Part shown: positions 1-11,172 of the stretch, in pieces | Numbering within the stretch: the stretch's first letter is position 1 | How the letters are laid out: the number at the start of each line of letters is the position of its first letter | Assembly (NCBI GenBank): GCA_028564705.1 | Contig: JAPXFQ010001402.1 | Location: 434,001-498,000, forward strand | DNA from: Apricaphanius iberus | Taxonomy: Eukaryota; Chordata; Actinopteri; Cyprinodontiformes; Aphaniidae | DNA: 64,000 bases | Direction: 5' to 3' | Notes under the pieces: model-generated | The model's input: only the letters and a program-made list of their open reading frames with translations | Database searches by the model: none | What the model was told of the DNA's origin: nothing | Translations under genes and position numbers: made by a program

Positions 1-2854
1 AAAAGAGGGTCAGTTTTAAAAATAAAACAGCATAAATAAGGTTTTGTGCAACAATCAGATCTGAATATATTAATCAGTTTTTGCTGTCTTTCACTCCCTG
101 AATTGATGCCCTTGGCCAACTTATATCATTGTCATATTCTTAATGCATTGGGCTATATTTTGTCTCATGGTTATTAGTTAGCAAATGTTGGCAGGCTTAT
201 TCCATTGGCTAACATTGGCTAACGGTCTAATACAACTCAACGGACCGTGCTCATTCACGTCTATGAAGTCGACAGCCAAATGATAGCTGGCCCACAGCCC
301 CGTGGTTTAGTTGACTTTATGCTTACAGCCACAAAGCTTAGTTGGCAAGTAGCTAAGCTAAAGACTTCACACGTGTAGGCTACACATGTTAAATTTAACG
401 GGACTTTGCATAACAACAAGAAAACTAGTTCAAATCTTGAATGTGCCTTCTTTCTTTTTCTTCCCTCTCTTTCTTCTTTTGATGGGAAACTAGTAGAACA
501 TTTACAATTGGACATTCAAGACCTTCTAAACGAAATTTCTAATTCTAAAAAATTGCTGAGATATCTTAAGAAGTCTAAATTAACGGGGAGAATGTAGTTC
601 TGTTTTTAAAATAGTTTGTAAAAAAAGGGATATTTAGTAAGCATCGATCATTATTTGCCCAAAAAAAAAAACTAAAGTTTATAGCTTATGTTTAGTGTTT
701 TTTTGTTATGTGTTAAATGGCTTACATTTTTAACTCACCATAAATTTCGAACATTTCTTCAACGCAGCACAGGTGCAGATGCAGCGTAGTTATGGAGAAG
801 TTTCTGTGAAGTGGAAAACAATGTTTGTGTGCATTACTGCAGGACAGTGTGGCTGCAGAGCAAGTTGGGTCACTATTCTGCAGGGAATATCGGTAACAAA
901 GTTTAACAGAAAGTAGCTAAGGTTTGTCAGAAATGTTGCTAAATTGGTTTCTTGGTGCTTTTTTTGGGGTAAAAAAAGTTGGTAAGTGCGTCTGACAAGT
1001 CATTGGCAACAATACTGGAGAACTGCATTTGCAAATTGCAGTTGGTAACAATAAAAAAATAAAATAAATTGTCACCAATTAATTAGAGGGCCCAATAAAT
1101 TCAGAATAAAAAAATTAAATAAAAAACTAAGAAGTTTCAAGGGCCCCTCTCCCTTCTTGGGCCCTGGGTATAGGTCCAATTTCCCCCTACTACCACGCCC
1201 GCGCCAAAAAAGTCTGTGCCTTCTTTTAACTCCTTTTCCTTGCATTTTGTACTTTTGCTGCAGAGAAACGGCCCTGTCAGGGCAAAGCTCTAAACATGGA
1301 GAGGCCATAGACCCACCTCTTAAATGTACATGTCTGATTATTGGCTGGACGGCCCTGGTTGACTGAGTGGCAAGCACTGATAAACTACTAGTGACTAACT
1401 TGTCCATACCAACCTCTGGATCCTTCTGTTAGAACAATCCATGTTAGATCTATCCTTGATTCTTACCAATGCCTCAGTTGTCCACTGCAGCTCTTTAGTC
1501 TGAAGTTCTCTCTGGCATGCTCTCTCTCTGAAAGCCGAGACAGCAACCAGTCAGTACCACTCTGTGAGCACCACCTTCTGGAACGTGTCTCTTCATTTGG
1601 ACATCTACAACCCAATTCTGGGATATCCTTTCCTCACTTAACTCCTCATTAATGCTTTAAAGCAGTAAGATAATCTAAAGATTCATCAGTGTCTGTCCTT
1701 CGCTCCATCTGACTGGTCTTCTTACCTTGCAGATGTTGCTGAGCCTCAGACTCTGAAACAACGGTGGTCAGATTTATTGAATCCCACGATAAATTCCAAC
1801 GTTTTGTTATGTACTATGTGTAGAAAGAGTAAAATTTATTTGAACAGGAGCAATTTGTATGTGCACATAAATTAAGTTTAAAAAGCTCTTGAACAGTTGA
1901 AGAATTCTGTCAGTGAAGTACATTATTAAAAAGAAAACCCGTCAATAATTGCATGAAACTTCAATTGCAATTTTAGAGAAACTGTTGCAGATATAAAACC
2001 ATTTTGTGAAACTGGGGATCCCCCCCCCCAACCTAATCTTTGTTATTGTGAATGTCTAAGTACGTGGCTTTAATTTAGGAGTTTTTTTTCTTTCTATTGT
2101 CTTTATGATATTCCCCAAAGATGGGAACATGACAAAGATAAACCCTTTTTTCAGCCTCAGTCCACCCAGGCCCGGCATCATGGGCAGGCCTAGGCAGGCC
2201 GGGCCCACCAATTGACATATCGGGCCCCACCATTACAGATTGCCTTATCCATATGTACTGGCCAAAGAAAGCCAACGGATAGTGCTATAGGTTACAGGTA
2301 GTGCAGCCGGAGTTATTCTTACTCATAATTCTGAAAAGATACCACAAATGAACCTATGCATTGCATTCTCACCAAGATGAAAATCCCATATTTGAGTTCT
2401 TTAATGCTTCATAAAGGACTTTCCACATAGCTGGTTTCCATTTATGTTTAAAATTTTTGAAAAAAAGAGCTGAAATGTTAAAAATGTTTAGTATTCTTTG
2501 AAAAACAGTTTTTTCAGTAGAAGTAAAACTGCTCTCAAGTTTCCAGCATTAATTTGTAAAACACATTATATGTTACAAATAATATATTATAATCAAGTGT
2601 TGATTTGTTTCTAATATTTTTGTCATTGTTGATTTTGAAGCATAAATGACCCGGTTATGTCATGTGAAAGGTTACAGAAAAATGTATTTATTTACTTTTC
2701 TTTTAAAAAGTCCACCAAATTTTGACCAAAATGTTTCAAAAAGATATTGAAGCTAAAACTGTTTTTGAATCATTTTGAGTAGAGGCATGGCTGTTGTCTT
2801 TTTCGAAGGAAAAAAACTCAAAGTTTTCCAGTGAGAATCTGACAATTTTTTGAT
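1..2854. other. No gene recognised; AT-rich intergenic DNA
   Basis: I see no conserved protein, RNA gene or complete mobile element here. There are two stretches rich in GGGCCC (about 1085-1200 and 2160-2235), the second containing short inverted GGCCCGGC/GCCGGGCC arms. They look like decayed transposon ends but cannot be assigned. Open frames are short and without recognisable motifs. Confidence 0.6.
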
Positions 2855-2934
2855 AACCTTTGAATTTACTTTACCTGACGTTCTGGGCAGAAATTGACAG
2901 TCTGGTTCAAAGTACTACTTCCTCACTGCGTTTG
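2855..2934 (+). mobile_element. L2 LINE, upstream fragment
   Basis: The last part, from TCTGGTTCAAAG on, matches the segment just before the same L2 point in the copy near 51160-51185. The L2 sequence resumes at 4585 after an LTR insertion. The 5' limit is approximate because this copy is decayed and partly deleted. Confidence 0.55.
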
Positions 2935-3090
2935 TGTCATGTTTGCATTGTGTTCAAAGCTGACTCAGCAGGCGGCAGGATGAATTAAGATCCACTTTAT
3001 TTTCTGGCAGGACTCAGAAGAGAGCAGGGAGCACAGACAAGAGACTGACCATGAACTTACTACAGACAGACAAAAGAACCCAAAACGAAC
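2935..3090 (-). repeat. 3' LTR (incomplete) of the minus-strand element
   Basis: This stretch matches 4311-about 4465: both run from TGTCA(T/G)GTTTGC through a CTGACTCAGCAGG segment to GACTGACCATGAACT. Beyond about 3090 the similarity is lost, so the U3 half has been deleted or replaced. Confidence 0.7.
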
Positions 3091-3266
3091 CAAGACAAGA
3101 GTCTCAAAAATCAAACGCTTAGACCCTGAAAATCAAAACACGAGTCACACCCAGAAACGCCTGAGGAGTTCACAAAGTCCAAAACACAAAGAAGCTAGGG
3201 GCCCTATACAGAGTCCAAAAATATTAATCAAAAGTTCTCAGAGTCCACAAATGCCCCTCTGTGCCT

Positions 3267-4279
3267 TTAGATGTTCCAAAACATAATCCAACGGGGGCCA
3301 TATGCGCCTCCTCGGCCCATCAGGAGGTTGTCCACGCTGCCTGAGTCGTCTAAAAAGGAAGTCTGGAGGCCGACCCCTTCTTTTGAAGGCGACCCAGCGA
3401 AAGCTTGGGAAACAGCGCCGGAGAATTCCCCTGAGGGACGTCTGTCGCAGTGCTCGGAAGGTCTGCAAGAGCCTTTTCTCACTCCAGGGCACTGTGGCCT
3501 TGAGAAGATGGAGCCGACAAAGAAGAGAAGCCGGTGGATTTCCCCAAAGAAATCCCCAAAGAAAAGTTCATGGAGGACCAACAGCGGGAGCGGCCAGAGA
3601 CCGACAGGAGAAGACTGTTGCAGCCAGAGGAGCCTCGGGGGAGAAGTTATTATGGAATGATGTGCACAGAGACCAGAACCTCACAAGGAGTGTCGAGTGT
3701 TGAAGCTGGGGAAGATCTGCTTTCGTCTCCATGTCGAATAGAGAGTGTGGAAGCCAGGGTAGGTAAATTTTGATCACCTGGGTGGAAGGAGAAGGTCCCA
3801 GAGCTGCTGCGGTGATAGCAAGGAAGACCACAGCCACGGCACCAGAAGTGTCGAAGCCAGGAGGAGCGGTCCAAACACCCTCAGGCGAAGCAGGCGGAAC
3901 AGAAACGTTGGAACGTCTCAGAGCGGGAACATGAATGTTGAAACATCTCGGAGCAGGAACAGGAACGTTGAAACGTCTCGGAGCAGGAACAGGATCAGAT
4001 GAGCCATGAGAGAACTGCGGGCAGCTAGTACCCAGGGGTAATAAACAAGTCTCTTGGATAATAATCCGTCTTGTGGATGTTGGTGAGGAGAGAAGCAGGA
4101 CCTTTTTGAACACGAGAGTACAGTGTCTGGCGGCGAGGTCCACGGCGGCTTTGAAAAAATGGCCAGGGTTCAGAATGCAGACGATGAGGCCCCAGTCCCC
4201 CCAGGCAGAGCACCATCCCCGTACCCCAGGAGGGTGAGTCCTTAGAAGGGGAAGCATTAAGGTAAAGTAATCTTTTCAC
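3267..4279 (-). pseudogene. Unidentified LTR-element protein, broken frame
   Basis: I cannot name a family. Reading on the minus strand, three blocks resemble the element at 61.6-62.6 kb. An N-terminal block (about 4025-4279) contains GPASLLTNIHKTDYYP, matching GPASFPADIHKEDNPP there. A central block (about 3890-4010) contains repeats of the type VPVPAPRRF. A C-terminal hydrophobic block (about 3490-3580) contains VLHELFFGDFF, matching VLQEIFFGEFF. The three blocks lie in different frames, so the gene is frameshifted. There is no zinc knuckle, aspartic protease, RT or integrase motif. What I infer: a diverged structural protein or element-specific accessory protein whose coding sequence was once conserved. 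Confidence 0.5.
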
Positions 4280-4298
4280 CTGTCGTAGAGTCCTTTGG

Positions 4299-4309
4299 GC
4301 ATTGTCGTT
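4299..4309 (-). promoter_or_regulatory. Putative self-priming primer-binding site
   Basis: On the minus strand the LTR ends at 4311, followed by one G (4310) and then an 11-nt segment at 4309-4299. The same spacing is seen in the 12-kb and 26-kb elements, where the 11 nt are exactly complementary to the LTR. Here the matching LTR segment (near 4470-4482, about 30 bp after TATATATG on the minus strand) is only a gapped, imperfect match, so the site is decayed or this is coincidence. Confidence 0.4.
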
Positions 4310-4310
4310 C

Positions 4311-4584
4311 TGTCAGGTTTGCGTTGTGTTGAAAGCTGACTCAGCAGGCAGCATGATAAATTAAGATCCATTTTATTTTCTGGCAGGACTCAGGGAGCAC
4401 AGAGCAGGGAGCACAGACAAGAGACTGACCATGAACTGACTACGGACAGACAAAGGAACCATGAAGACTACGCCAAGACACTAGGGAAGCTAGGAACATA
4501 TATACACTGGGGAGTAAATAAGGTAACAAGATAAACCGGGGAGCAATTAGACACAAACAGGGGAAACAAGGACGGATCCTGACA
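4311..4584 (-). repeat. 5' LTR of the minus-strand element
   Basis: This is a 274-bp LTR with inverted TGTCAGG/CCTGACA ends. On the minus strand it carries a TATATATG box and, further on, an AATAAAA polyadenylation-like signal. The right edge is followed directly by the target duplication GTTTG. Confidence 0.75.
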
Positions 4585-6246
4585 GTTTGGTGCTAGACAG
4601 TGTAGCCCCCTTAAAAATGAATGTAATCAGCCATATGAGGTTTGCTCCCTGGTTTAATGCAGAATTGCGTAATTTAAAGCAGAATACAGGACACTGGAGA
4701 TAAAATGGTGCTCTACACACTTAATTATTCCTATCTAACCTGGAAAAATAGTCTAATACTTTATAAAAACACCTTCAACAAACTAGAACAGCATATTTCT
4801 CGTTAAGAGAGGTAAATAAAAACAATCCTAGGTTTCTTTTAGTAAAGTTGCCAAACTTACACAGAGTCATAGCTTTGTTGAGCCAACTATTCTCCCTTCT
4901 CTCAGGACTTTATGGGATTTTTCATAAGTAAAATAAATCCTATTAAAAATAAAATCATTGGCATTCTCCCAAACATGATTAACTCTCTTTCAGTAGATGA
5001 GGCAGTATCAGAGAAAACTGTATAACCATGTTTATGTCTGTACCATTTTGATTCTGTTCAAATTTTAAAATGATTACAAATATTACATTCATCTAAAACC
5101 TCAACTTGTATGTTACCCCAATACCAACCAAATTATTTAAGGAAGTGTTCCCTCTGGTTACTGGCCCTATTTTAGACATGATGAATCTATCTTTAATAAA
5201 TGGGTATGTACCACTGGAATTTAAGGTTGTTGTAATTAAACCTTTACTTAAGAAGCCCTCCCTCCATCAAGATAACTTAGCTAATTACAGACCTATATCT
5301 AACCTCCCTTTCTTATCCAAAATTCTTAAGAAAATAGTTGCTAAGCAAGTATGTATCAACGAGTCTACCTGTGTGAAGAATTTCATTCAGGCTTCAGAGC
5401 TCGTCATAGCACTGAAACAGCACTGGTATAAGTTACCAATGGTATTCTAATGGCCTCAGATAATGGATCAGTCACTGTTCTGGTCTTGTTAGATCTCAGT
5501 ACTGCTTTTGACACAGTCGATCATAAGATTCCCTTAGAAAGGCTTGAACATGTTGTAGGGATCAAGGGAACAGCATTAGGCTGGTTTAAATCATACATGT
5601 CCAACATATTCCAGTTTTTTCATGTTAATGATAAATCTTCACACTCAAGGATTACTTGTGGAGTACCACATGGTTATTTGCTTGGACCAATTATCTATAC
5701 TATATATATGCTTTCAATTGTTAAAATAATTAGACAACATGGAATTTCCACATGCTGATACACAATTATATTTATCGATCAAACCTGATGAATCCAATCA
5801 GTTAGGTAGATTACAAATATATCTTGAAGACATCAAAACTTTTAGCTTTCTTTAATATATAAACTACTCTTACATCAGTTTTTTTAATATTTTTGTGTCT
5901 CCTCTCTGTCTACTCAAACCGCCAGACTGTGGTGGCAGATGACTGCCAGGTTCTGCTGGAGGTTTCTTCCTGTTAAAGATGAGGTTTTTTCCTTTCCACT
6001 GTCGCTACATGCTTGCTCAGTATAAGGGATTGCAGAGGAATTGGTGTGGTCGGAGTCTGCATGATCCGGGCACATCTCAAAGACTCAAAGCAATCTACGG
6101 GGATTCCTTATAGAGAAAACCTTTAACTGAATGCAATGTTTCTATAATTGTATTGAAACAACTTTTGTGTTAAAGGTCCCTGAGATGACATTTGTTGTGA
6201 ATTGGCGCTATATAAGTAAAAGTAAATTGAATTGAATAGAATTGGT
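4585..6246 (+). mobile_element. L2 LINE, 3' part
   Basis: The copy resumes after the LTR insertion with the AGACAGTGTAGCCCC segment also seen near 51195. It continues through the RT domain and a 3' UTR, which includes a block also found near 41150-41330. It ends in TTGGCGCTATATAAGTAAA followed by a degenerate ATTGA-type tail, as is usual for fish L2 elements. Many indels make it inactive. Confidence 0.85.
5106..5758 (+). pseudogene. L2 reverse transcriptase fragment
   Basis: The frames encode RT palm and finger segments of an L2-type non-LTR retrotransposon. Visible motifs are NYRPISNLPFLSKIL, LVLLDLSTAFDTVDH (with the first catalytic Asp) and a SGVPQGS-equivalent seen as CGVPHGYLLGP. A frameshift near 5450 separates the two frames, and the region holding the FADD-type second catalytic motif is lost or out of frame after 5758. 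L2 elements make cDNA by target-primed reverse transcription; this copy cannot. Confidence 0.85.
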
Positions 6247-6712
6247 CAAAGTGCTATTGTCGGTTAATATTATCAGTAAATACATTCTTGAAAACAGGGG
6301 CAAATATTAAATTTTATGTCCGCCTATTTATTTTCTAAAAATCCATGCTTTAAATGGGCTTTCTATTGAATTGGTGGACTAAATCCCACTTTTAGATTGC
6401 ACGATGAAGTTTTACCTTTACCCATTCCACATTTGACAGTAAGAGATAAAAAAATATTTTGTACAGTATGTTCTTCTATTTAGAGGTCAATAAATTCCAA
6501 TATGGTTCCAGAAACTATGCCCTCTGCAAGTTTTAATGCATATAAAATATGCATACAAAATGCATAAAAATCTAAAAATAACTTGTCAAATATCATAATC
6601 TTTAGTGACTCTTCTCAAACAAAGCTTCTTTGCTTCCTCTATGTTGTAATTTGTTTAGGAAATGTTTTTGAATTACCCACAGTTAAATACTAGAATATGA
6701 TCCTTAAATGAC

Positions 6713-6828
6713 TGGCGACCTGTCCAGGGTGTACCCCGCCTCTCGCCCGTTGACAGCTGGAGATAGGCACCAGCACCCCCCGTGACCCATTAAGGATTAA
6801 GCAGTATAGAAAATGGATGGATGGATGG
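6713..6828 (+). mobile_element. 5'-truncated tRNA-derived SINE
   Basis: The sequence matches the 3' half of the SINE at 21991-22347: the ACTGGCGACCTGTCCAGG segment, a GAGATAGGCACCAGC segment and a (GGAT)n tail. It is flanked by a perfect 16-bp target duplication at 6697-6712 and 6829-6844 (ATGATCCTTAAATGAC), so the truncation happened at insertion. Confidence 0.9.
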
Positions 6829-6844
6829 ATGATCCTTAAATGAC

Positions 6845-7420
6845 ATCCAGGTCCACACTTTTTACCATCTGGTGGCAGTAACACACCAATTTGTTGTTAA
6901 CCAGCCATGAAGAATTATTAAGAAGAAGTGTGCTGTAAAGAGCATGCTAAATGGTAGTTATGATTTAAACATTTGGAGAAATACATGCAAGAAAGGAATT
7001 TACAAAGATTTTTAATGGAAGCGTTGGATTAATGAACACTCGCAGACTAAGTACTTTATGGGAGTACATTAAATGGAAGCAGAAGGATTGTTTTTGTTCA
7101 AGGTGATGACTCTGTGGATGTACAGGTGCAGCTAAGAACGAGGAGTTGGACATAACATTCTTTTTCTTTCTGAATGCATCAGGACAGTTTCAGCAGTGAG
7201 TAGAAAAATAAGAACTGACAGGGAAGAAGCAGAACTTGTTTTGTTATTAACTGTTTTGCAAAGAATGTTTTCTTTTTACAAAGCCAGTTGTTTTGCAACA
7301 TTGCTCATGTCCCACTGAATCAGCGGGACTTAACCACAGCTCCTGCTGAGCAACAGTGAGTTTCTACAAAGGTGTTAAATCCCACCTGGCTAGGGGTCAG
7401 GGGGTGTAACAAAAATACCC
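6845..7420. other. No gene recognised
   Basis: AT-rich DNA with short frames only. I see no repeat family or conserved protein here. Confidence 0.5.
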
Positions 7421-7625
7421 TGTAGACTCAGAATCAGAAAATCAGAATCAGAATCGGTTTTATTGCCATTGTTTGAGAACAAGTTCACAAACTAGGAATT
7501 TTTTCCGGTACAGTTGTGCACATAAAACATTTAACATAAGTAAAAATAAAATAAAATAAAAAAAATAAAATAAAAAGAATGAGCCATAAGGCTAAAGTCT
7601 TTATAAATATTATAATCTGTATGTA
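7421..7625 (-). mobile_element. LINE 3' end with (ATTCTG)n tail, minus strand
   Basis: About 200 bp are nearly identical, in reverse orientation, to 24613-24812. On the minus strand the segment ends in ATAAAACCGATTCTGATTCTG, a simple-repeat tail of the sort left by target-primed reverse transcription. No coding sequence remains, so the LINE family is not certain. Confidence 0.65.
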
Positions 7626-8204
7626 ATATAAAAGAACTATGAAGAGATAAACATCCTTTTAACATAAGAAGACTGATGTTAAAATTGAGCAACAAAAGGG
7701 TTTAATCAGAAAAGGAGCAAAACAAATTTATAGTAATAGAACAAAAAATAAATGTCCTGACCACCGATCTAGAACACAGCAATTCTTTGGGAAAAACTCC
7801 AGACCTACCTCAGTCAGTCCCTTTTTAAATGTGTGCTACGCCGTTGTGTCGCCAAAATATGTAACACTGCAATGCTAAGGGGTACCCCCCCACACACACA
7901 CAGACAAAAAAAGCTGTGGCCCGCAGCTTAATTGCCCTGACGGCGGGTCTTGGTCCAACCCAACCAATTGTCTCATTCTGCATATGGTGCACTGCTTGAA
8001 GCTGGCTGCAATACCACACTTGGCCTGTATGTGTCTGTGAAATTATGTCTGTTTGTCTGCTCTTGATGTGACTGTACTGAAATAAATTTCTCTCACGGAA
8101 CAATAAAGGACTATTAAATTCAATATCAATGCCTTAACCTGCTAGATTGGATCCTGGAACAAAATCTTCTTCCTGAAACTGTTTGGGTGACCTATCCATT
8201 TGGC
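7626..8204. other. No gene recognised
   Basis: Contains a C-run followed by a CA-rich stretch near 7886-7905 and a non-conserved segment to about 8130. A polyadenylation-like AATAAA occurs at 8080 and 8102. No assignable family. Confidence 0.45.
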
Positions 8205-8560
8205 ATTATTTTTTTAGGTAATGGAAATCTAATGGTAATCTAATTAATTACTTTCCTATCATTGGAACGCCGTTACCGTTACTGAAGATGTAAAGTGGCG
8301 CATTACTACATTGTGGCTGAATGAAGCGCAGCGGTGTCAGGCTTTCTGACAGCACACATTCACTAAGTGCTTCTGTTGTCTTGCTGCCTTCTGTACAACT
8401 GAGGTAAAGAAAAGTTTTTTTTCGATAATCGACGGATATAGGTTTCATTTAAGCAAAGACTCCCTCTAACATCATCGAAGAACTGCGCTGATAGACACAT
8501 TGCTGCCGAAGGCTCGCTCCTTAAGGCGGTGGTTTTGGTTGCGGTTAAGTTTTCGATAAA
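8205..8560. mobile_element. hAT-like transposon remnant
   Basis: The stretch from about 8215 (repeated TAATCTAAT, then AACGCCGTTACCGTTACTGAAG and AAAGTGGCGCATTACTAC) has the TAAC/GTTAC-rich end structure of fish hAT elements. Clear TIRs and an 8-bp target duplication could not be fixed, so limits are approximate. Confidence 0.4.
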
Positions 8561-8689
8561 TATCCATTCATCCCCGAAAAAAAATCAGTATTTGTGATAT
8601 CTACTCCCAAAGTAACCCCAAAATAGTTAGAAAGTGTTGCTTCACACATGGCAGGAACGTGATAGACATTAAAAAAAAAAAAAAAAAAA

Positions 8690-8960
8690 AGTAATATTTC
8701 TTAACATGTTAATGTAAATATGTGATTTTTCTTCAATAGCTTCCAGGTCATGTCGCCAGGTGATACCAAATCAATATTGAAAGGTCTAACTAAATAACAA
8801 GAGACAACAATTTATTTGGAATTTGAATACATGTAATAGTTTATGTTAATATTTTACTGTAATATTTTAGGTTTTCCTTCAATAGCTTCCAGGTGATGTG
8901 ACCCGAGGACATCAAATCAGTCTTAAAATGTCTTACTACAGCCAGTTAGATAGTGCTCTG
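8690..8960. repeat. Diverged local duplication
   Basis: Two segments about 145 bp apart (from about 8735 and about 8880) share CTTCAATAGCTTCCAGGT, then ATGT, a spaced CATCAAATCA-like block and a GTCTTACTA-like end. They form a decayed tandem duplication, possibly an old repeat unit. A poly(A) run lies just upstream (8671-8690). Confidence 0.55.
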
Positions 8961-9334
8961 TCTACTGTGCAATATTACAGATATATGGATTGGCAAAACT
9001 TAATGGACAGATTTTTGTTTCATTTTACCCACATTTGTCTGTCTTAGTTTTGGACTTTAAATGAAGTGTGTAATTATGTAGTCCAAAATTTACTTTTTGT
9101 ATATTTTTACATTTCTTCATACAGCTTCAATTCTTTTGAGTCAAGTTCAATTACCAAATGTTCTAAAACAGTATATGGTGTTTTTTTATTCATCATTGAT
9201 TTATAAAAAATATTTGACATGGATATTATAGAATGTTACGGTGTTATAGAACATAAAAATAACATCAAAGTTACTATGCTAGGTAACTAGCATGGGGTGG
9301 GTGAATGACCTGAATAAATAAATACTTTAATACT

Positions 9335-11172
9335 TTAATAGGTTTGATCTGCCAACCACCCCTCCCCCAGCATCTCTCCCCCTGCTACAATCTCCCTCAT
9401 CTCCTGAAGTTGCCTGCCTTTCATCTCAGGACTTCACACCTCTCAGCTCCCAGCCATCACACTCACACCTGGCTTCTGAGGACTCCAGCACACATTCCCC
9501 TCCACCAACCATCTTGTCCCTCTCAGCACTCCAGGTGAGGAAAGAGCTTCGTAAGATCAAAGTGCGGTAGGCTGCAGGTCCAGATGGCATCAGCTCAAGG
9601 TTGCTGAGGTGCTACGCAGATGAACTGTGTGGCATTTTAAGACATTAGTTCAACCTGAGCCTGTTGTTGGGGAAAGTACCACAGCTATGGAAGACCTCCT
9701 GTGTGGTACCAGAACCAAAGACCTCACACCCCAAGGACCTTAGCAGCTACAGGCCAGTTGCCTTGACATCGCATCTTATGAAGACCCTGGAGAGGTTGGT
9801 CCTTAACCATCTGCGCCCCCTGGTGGGGTCTTCATTGGATCCACTGCAGTTTGCTTACCAACCCGGCATCGGGGTGGAGTACGCCATCATCTACCTGCTG
9901 CACCAAGCTCTGACTCACCTGGAGAAACCTGGAAGCTCTGTGAGGATCATGTTCTTTGATTTCTCCAGTGCTTTCAACACCATCCAGCCACGACTCCTGA
10001 GGGACAAGCTGGAGCTGTCAGGAGTGGACCACCACATGTCCCAGTGGATACTGGACTACCTCACAGGACGCCCACAGTATGTGAGGACACAGGGCCGAGT
10101 CTCTGACACGCTGGTCTGCAGTACGGGGGCCCCACAGGGAACCGTGTTGGCACCATTCCTCTTCACCCTCTACACTGCTGACTTCTCCATCAACTCCCCA
10201 CGCTGCCACCTACAGAAGTTATCTGATGACTCTGCCACAGTTGGACTCATTACAAGTGATGACGACTCAGAGTACAGACAGAGGACTCTGGACTTTGTGG
10301 ACTGGTGCCAGCAGAACCACCTGCTGATCAACACTGGAAAAACCAAGGAGTTGGTGGTGGACTTCCGGAGACACAGACCCACCACACTGACACCGGTGAA
10401 CATCCAGGGAGTGGACATTGAGATAGTGGACTCTTATAGGTACCTGGGTGTTCACCTAAACAATAAACTTGACTGGAGCCACAACACTGATGTTCTTTAC
10501 AGGAAGGGTCAGAGCAGACTCTACCTGCTGAGGAGGCTGAGGTCATTTGGAGTCCAGGGAGCGCTGTTAAGGACCTTCTATGACTCTGTGGTGGCCTCCG
10601 TCATTTTTTACAGTACTGTATGTTGGATCAGCAGTTTATCGACAGCTGAGAGGAAGAGGTTGGATAAACTCATCAGGAAGGCATGCTCTGTTCTAGGATG
10701 CAGCCTGGATTCAGTGCAGGTGGTGGGAGACAGAAGGACTCTGGCTAAATTAACATCTCTGATGGACAGAGTATCCCACCCCAAGCATGGAAATGTTGCT
10801 GAACTGCAGAGTTCCTTCAGTGACAGACTGCTGCATCCTAGATGCACAAAGGAGCGTTTCCGCAGGTCCTTCCTCCCTGCAACTGTCAGACTGTACAACC
10901 AAAACTGCTCCCAACAAATATAAATATTTAACACCTGCACTGTATCTTACATTTGCACTAAACAACCACACCAATATAATTTGCACATTATTTCCAACCT
11001 GATGTACATAATTTTATTCTGTGTTGATGTACATATTCTGTGTATTATTGTATTTTTTTGTATATATTTTTCTGTTCTGTTACATATGTTGTATATTTGT
11101 TGTTTCTTTGGCTACTGTTTACGACCGAATTTCCCCTGGTGGGACTATTAAAGGATTATTCTATTCTATTCT
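9335..11172 (+). mobile_element. Rex1/CR1-like LINE, 5' truncated
   Basis: The copy begins in the linker between endonuclease and RT and continues through RT to a 3' UTR. It ends in AATTTCCCCTGGTGGGACT and an ATTCT-repeat tail. The same family, with its endonuclease, is at 55445-60066. Family naming is by the RT motifs (FFDFSSAFNTIQP) and the microsatellite tail; Rex1 is likely but unproved. Confidence 0.8.
9664..10923 (+). pseudogene. Rex1-like reverse transcriptase, long open remnant
   Basis: A 419-residue frame covers most of the RT of a Rex1/CR1-type LINE. Visible in order are SSYRPVALTSHLMKTLERL (about residues 28-46), FFDFSSAFNTIQP with the first catalytic Asp (about 97-109), STGAPQGTVLAPFLFTLY (about 153-170), the SDD motif (about 188) and a thumb-like C-terminal part with YRYLGVHLNNKLDW and KGQSRLYLLRRLRS. 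The residue before SDD is Leu, whereas the related copy at 59.3 kb has Tyr (KYSDD). Upstream of the start the same frame has stops (for example at 9568-9570), so the endonuclease-RT protein is not complete. Enzyme: RNA-directed DNA polymerase acting by target priming in the nucleus. Confidence 0.85.

Larger units (their letters stand above)
2935..4584 (-). mobile_element. Non-autonomous LTR retrotransposon, minus strand
   Basis: The element is bounded by TGTCA...TGACA-type ends and flanked by a perfect 5-bp target duplication, GTTTG at 2930-2934 and 4585-4589. It sits inside an L2 LINE. Two related terminal segments in direct orientation (2935-about 3090 and 4311-4584) are the LTRs; the left one lacks most of its U3 part. 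The interior has no recognisable gag, protease, RT or integrase. It is the same family as the plus-strand element at 61398-63084, with protein-level similarity in three blocks. The internal frame is broken, so this copy is probably dead. Confidence 0.8.

Noticed and set aside
1072..1407. Opposing ORFs of 111 and 69 codons
   Set aside because: No motif, and the two frames mirror each other in a GGGCCC-rich repeat-like stretch.
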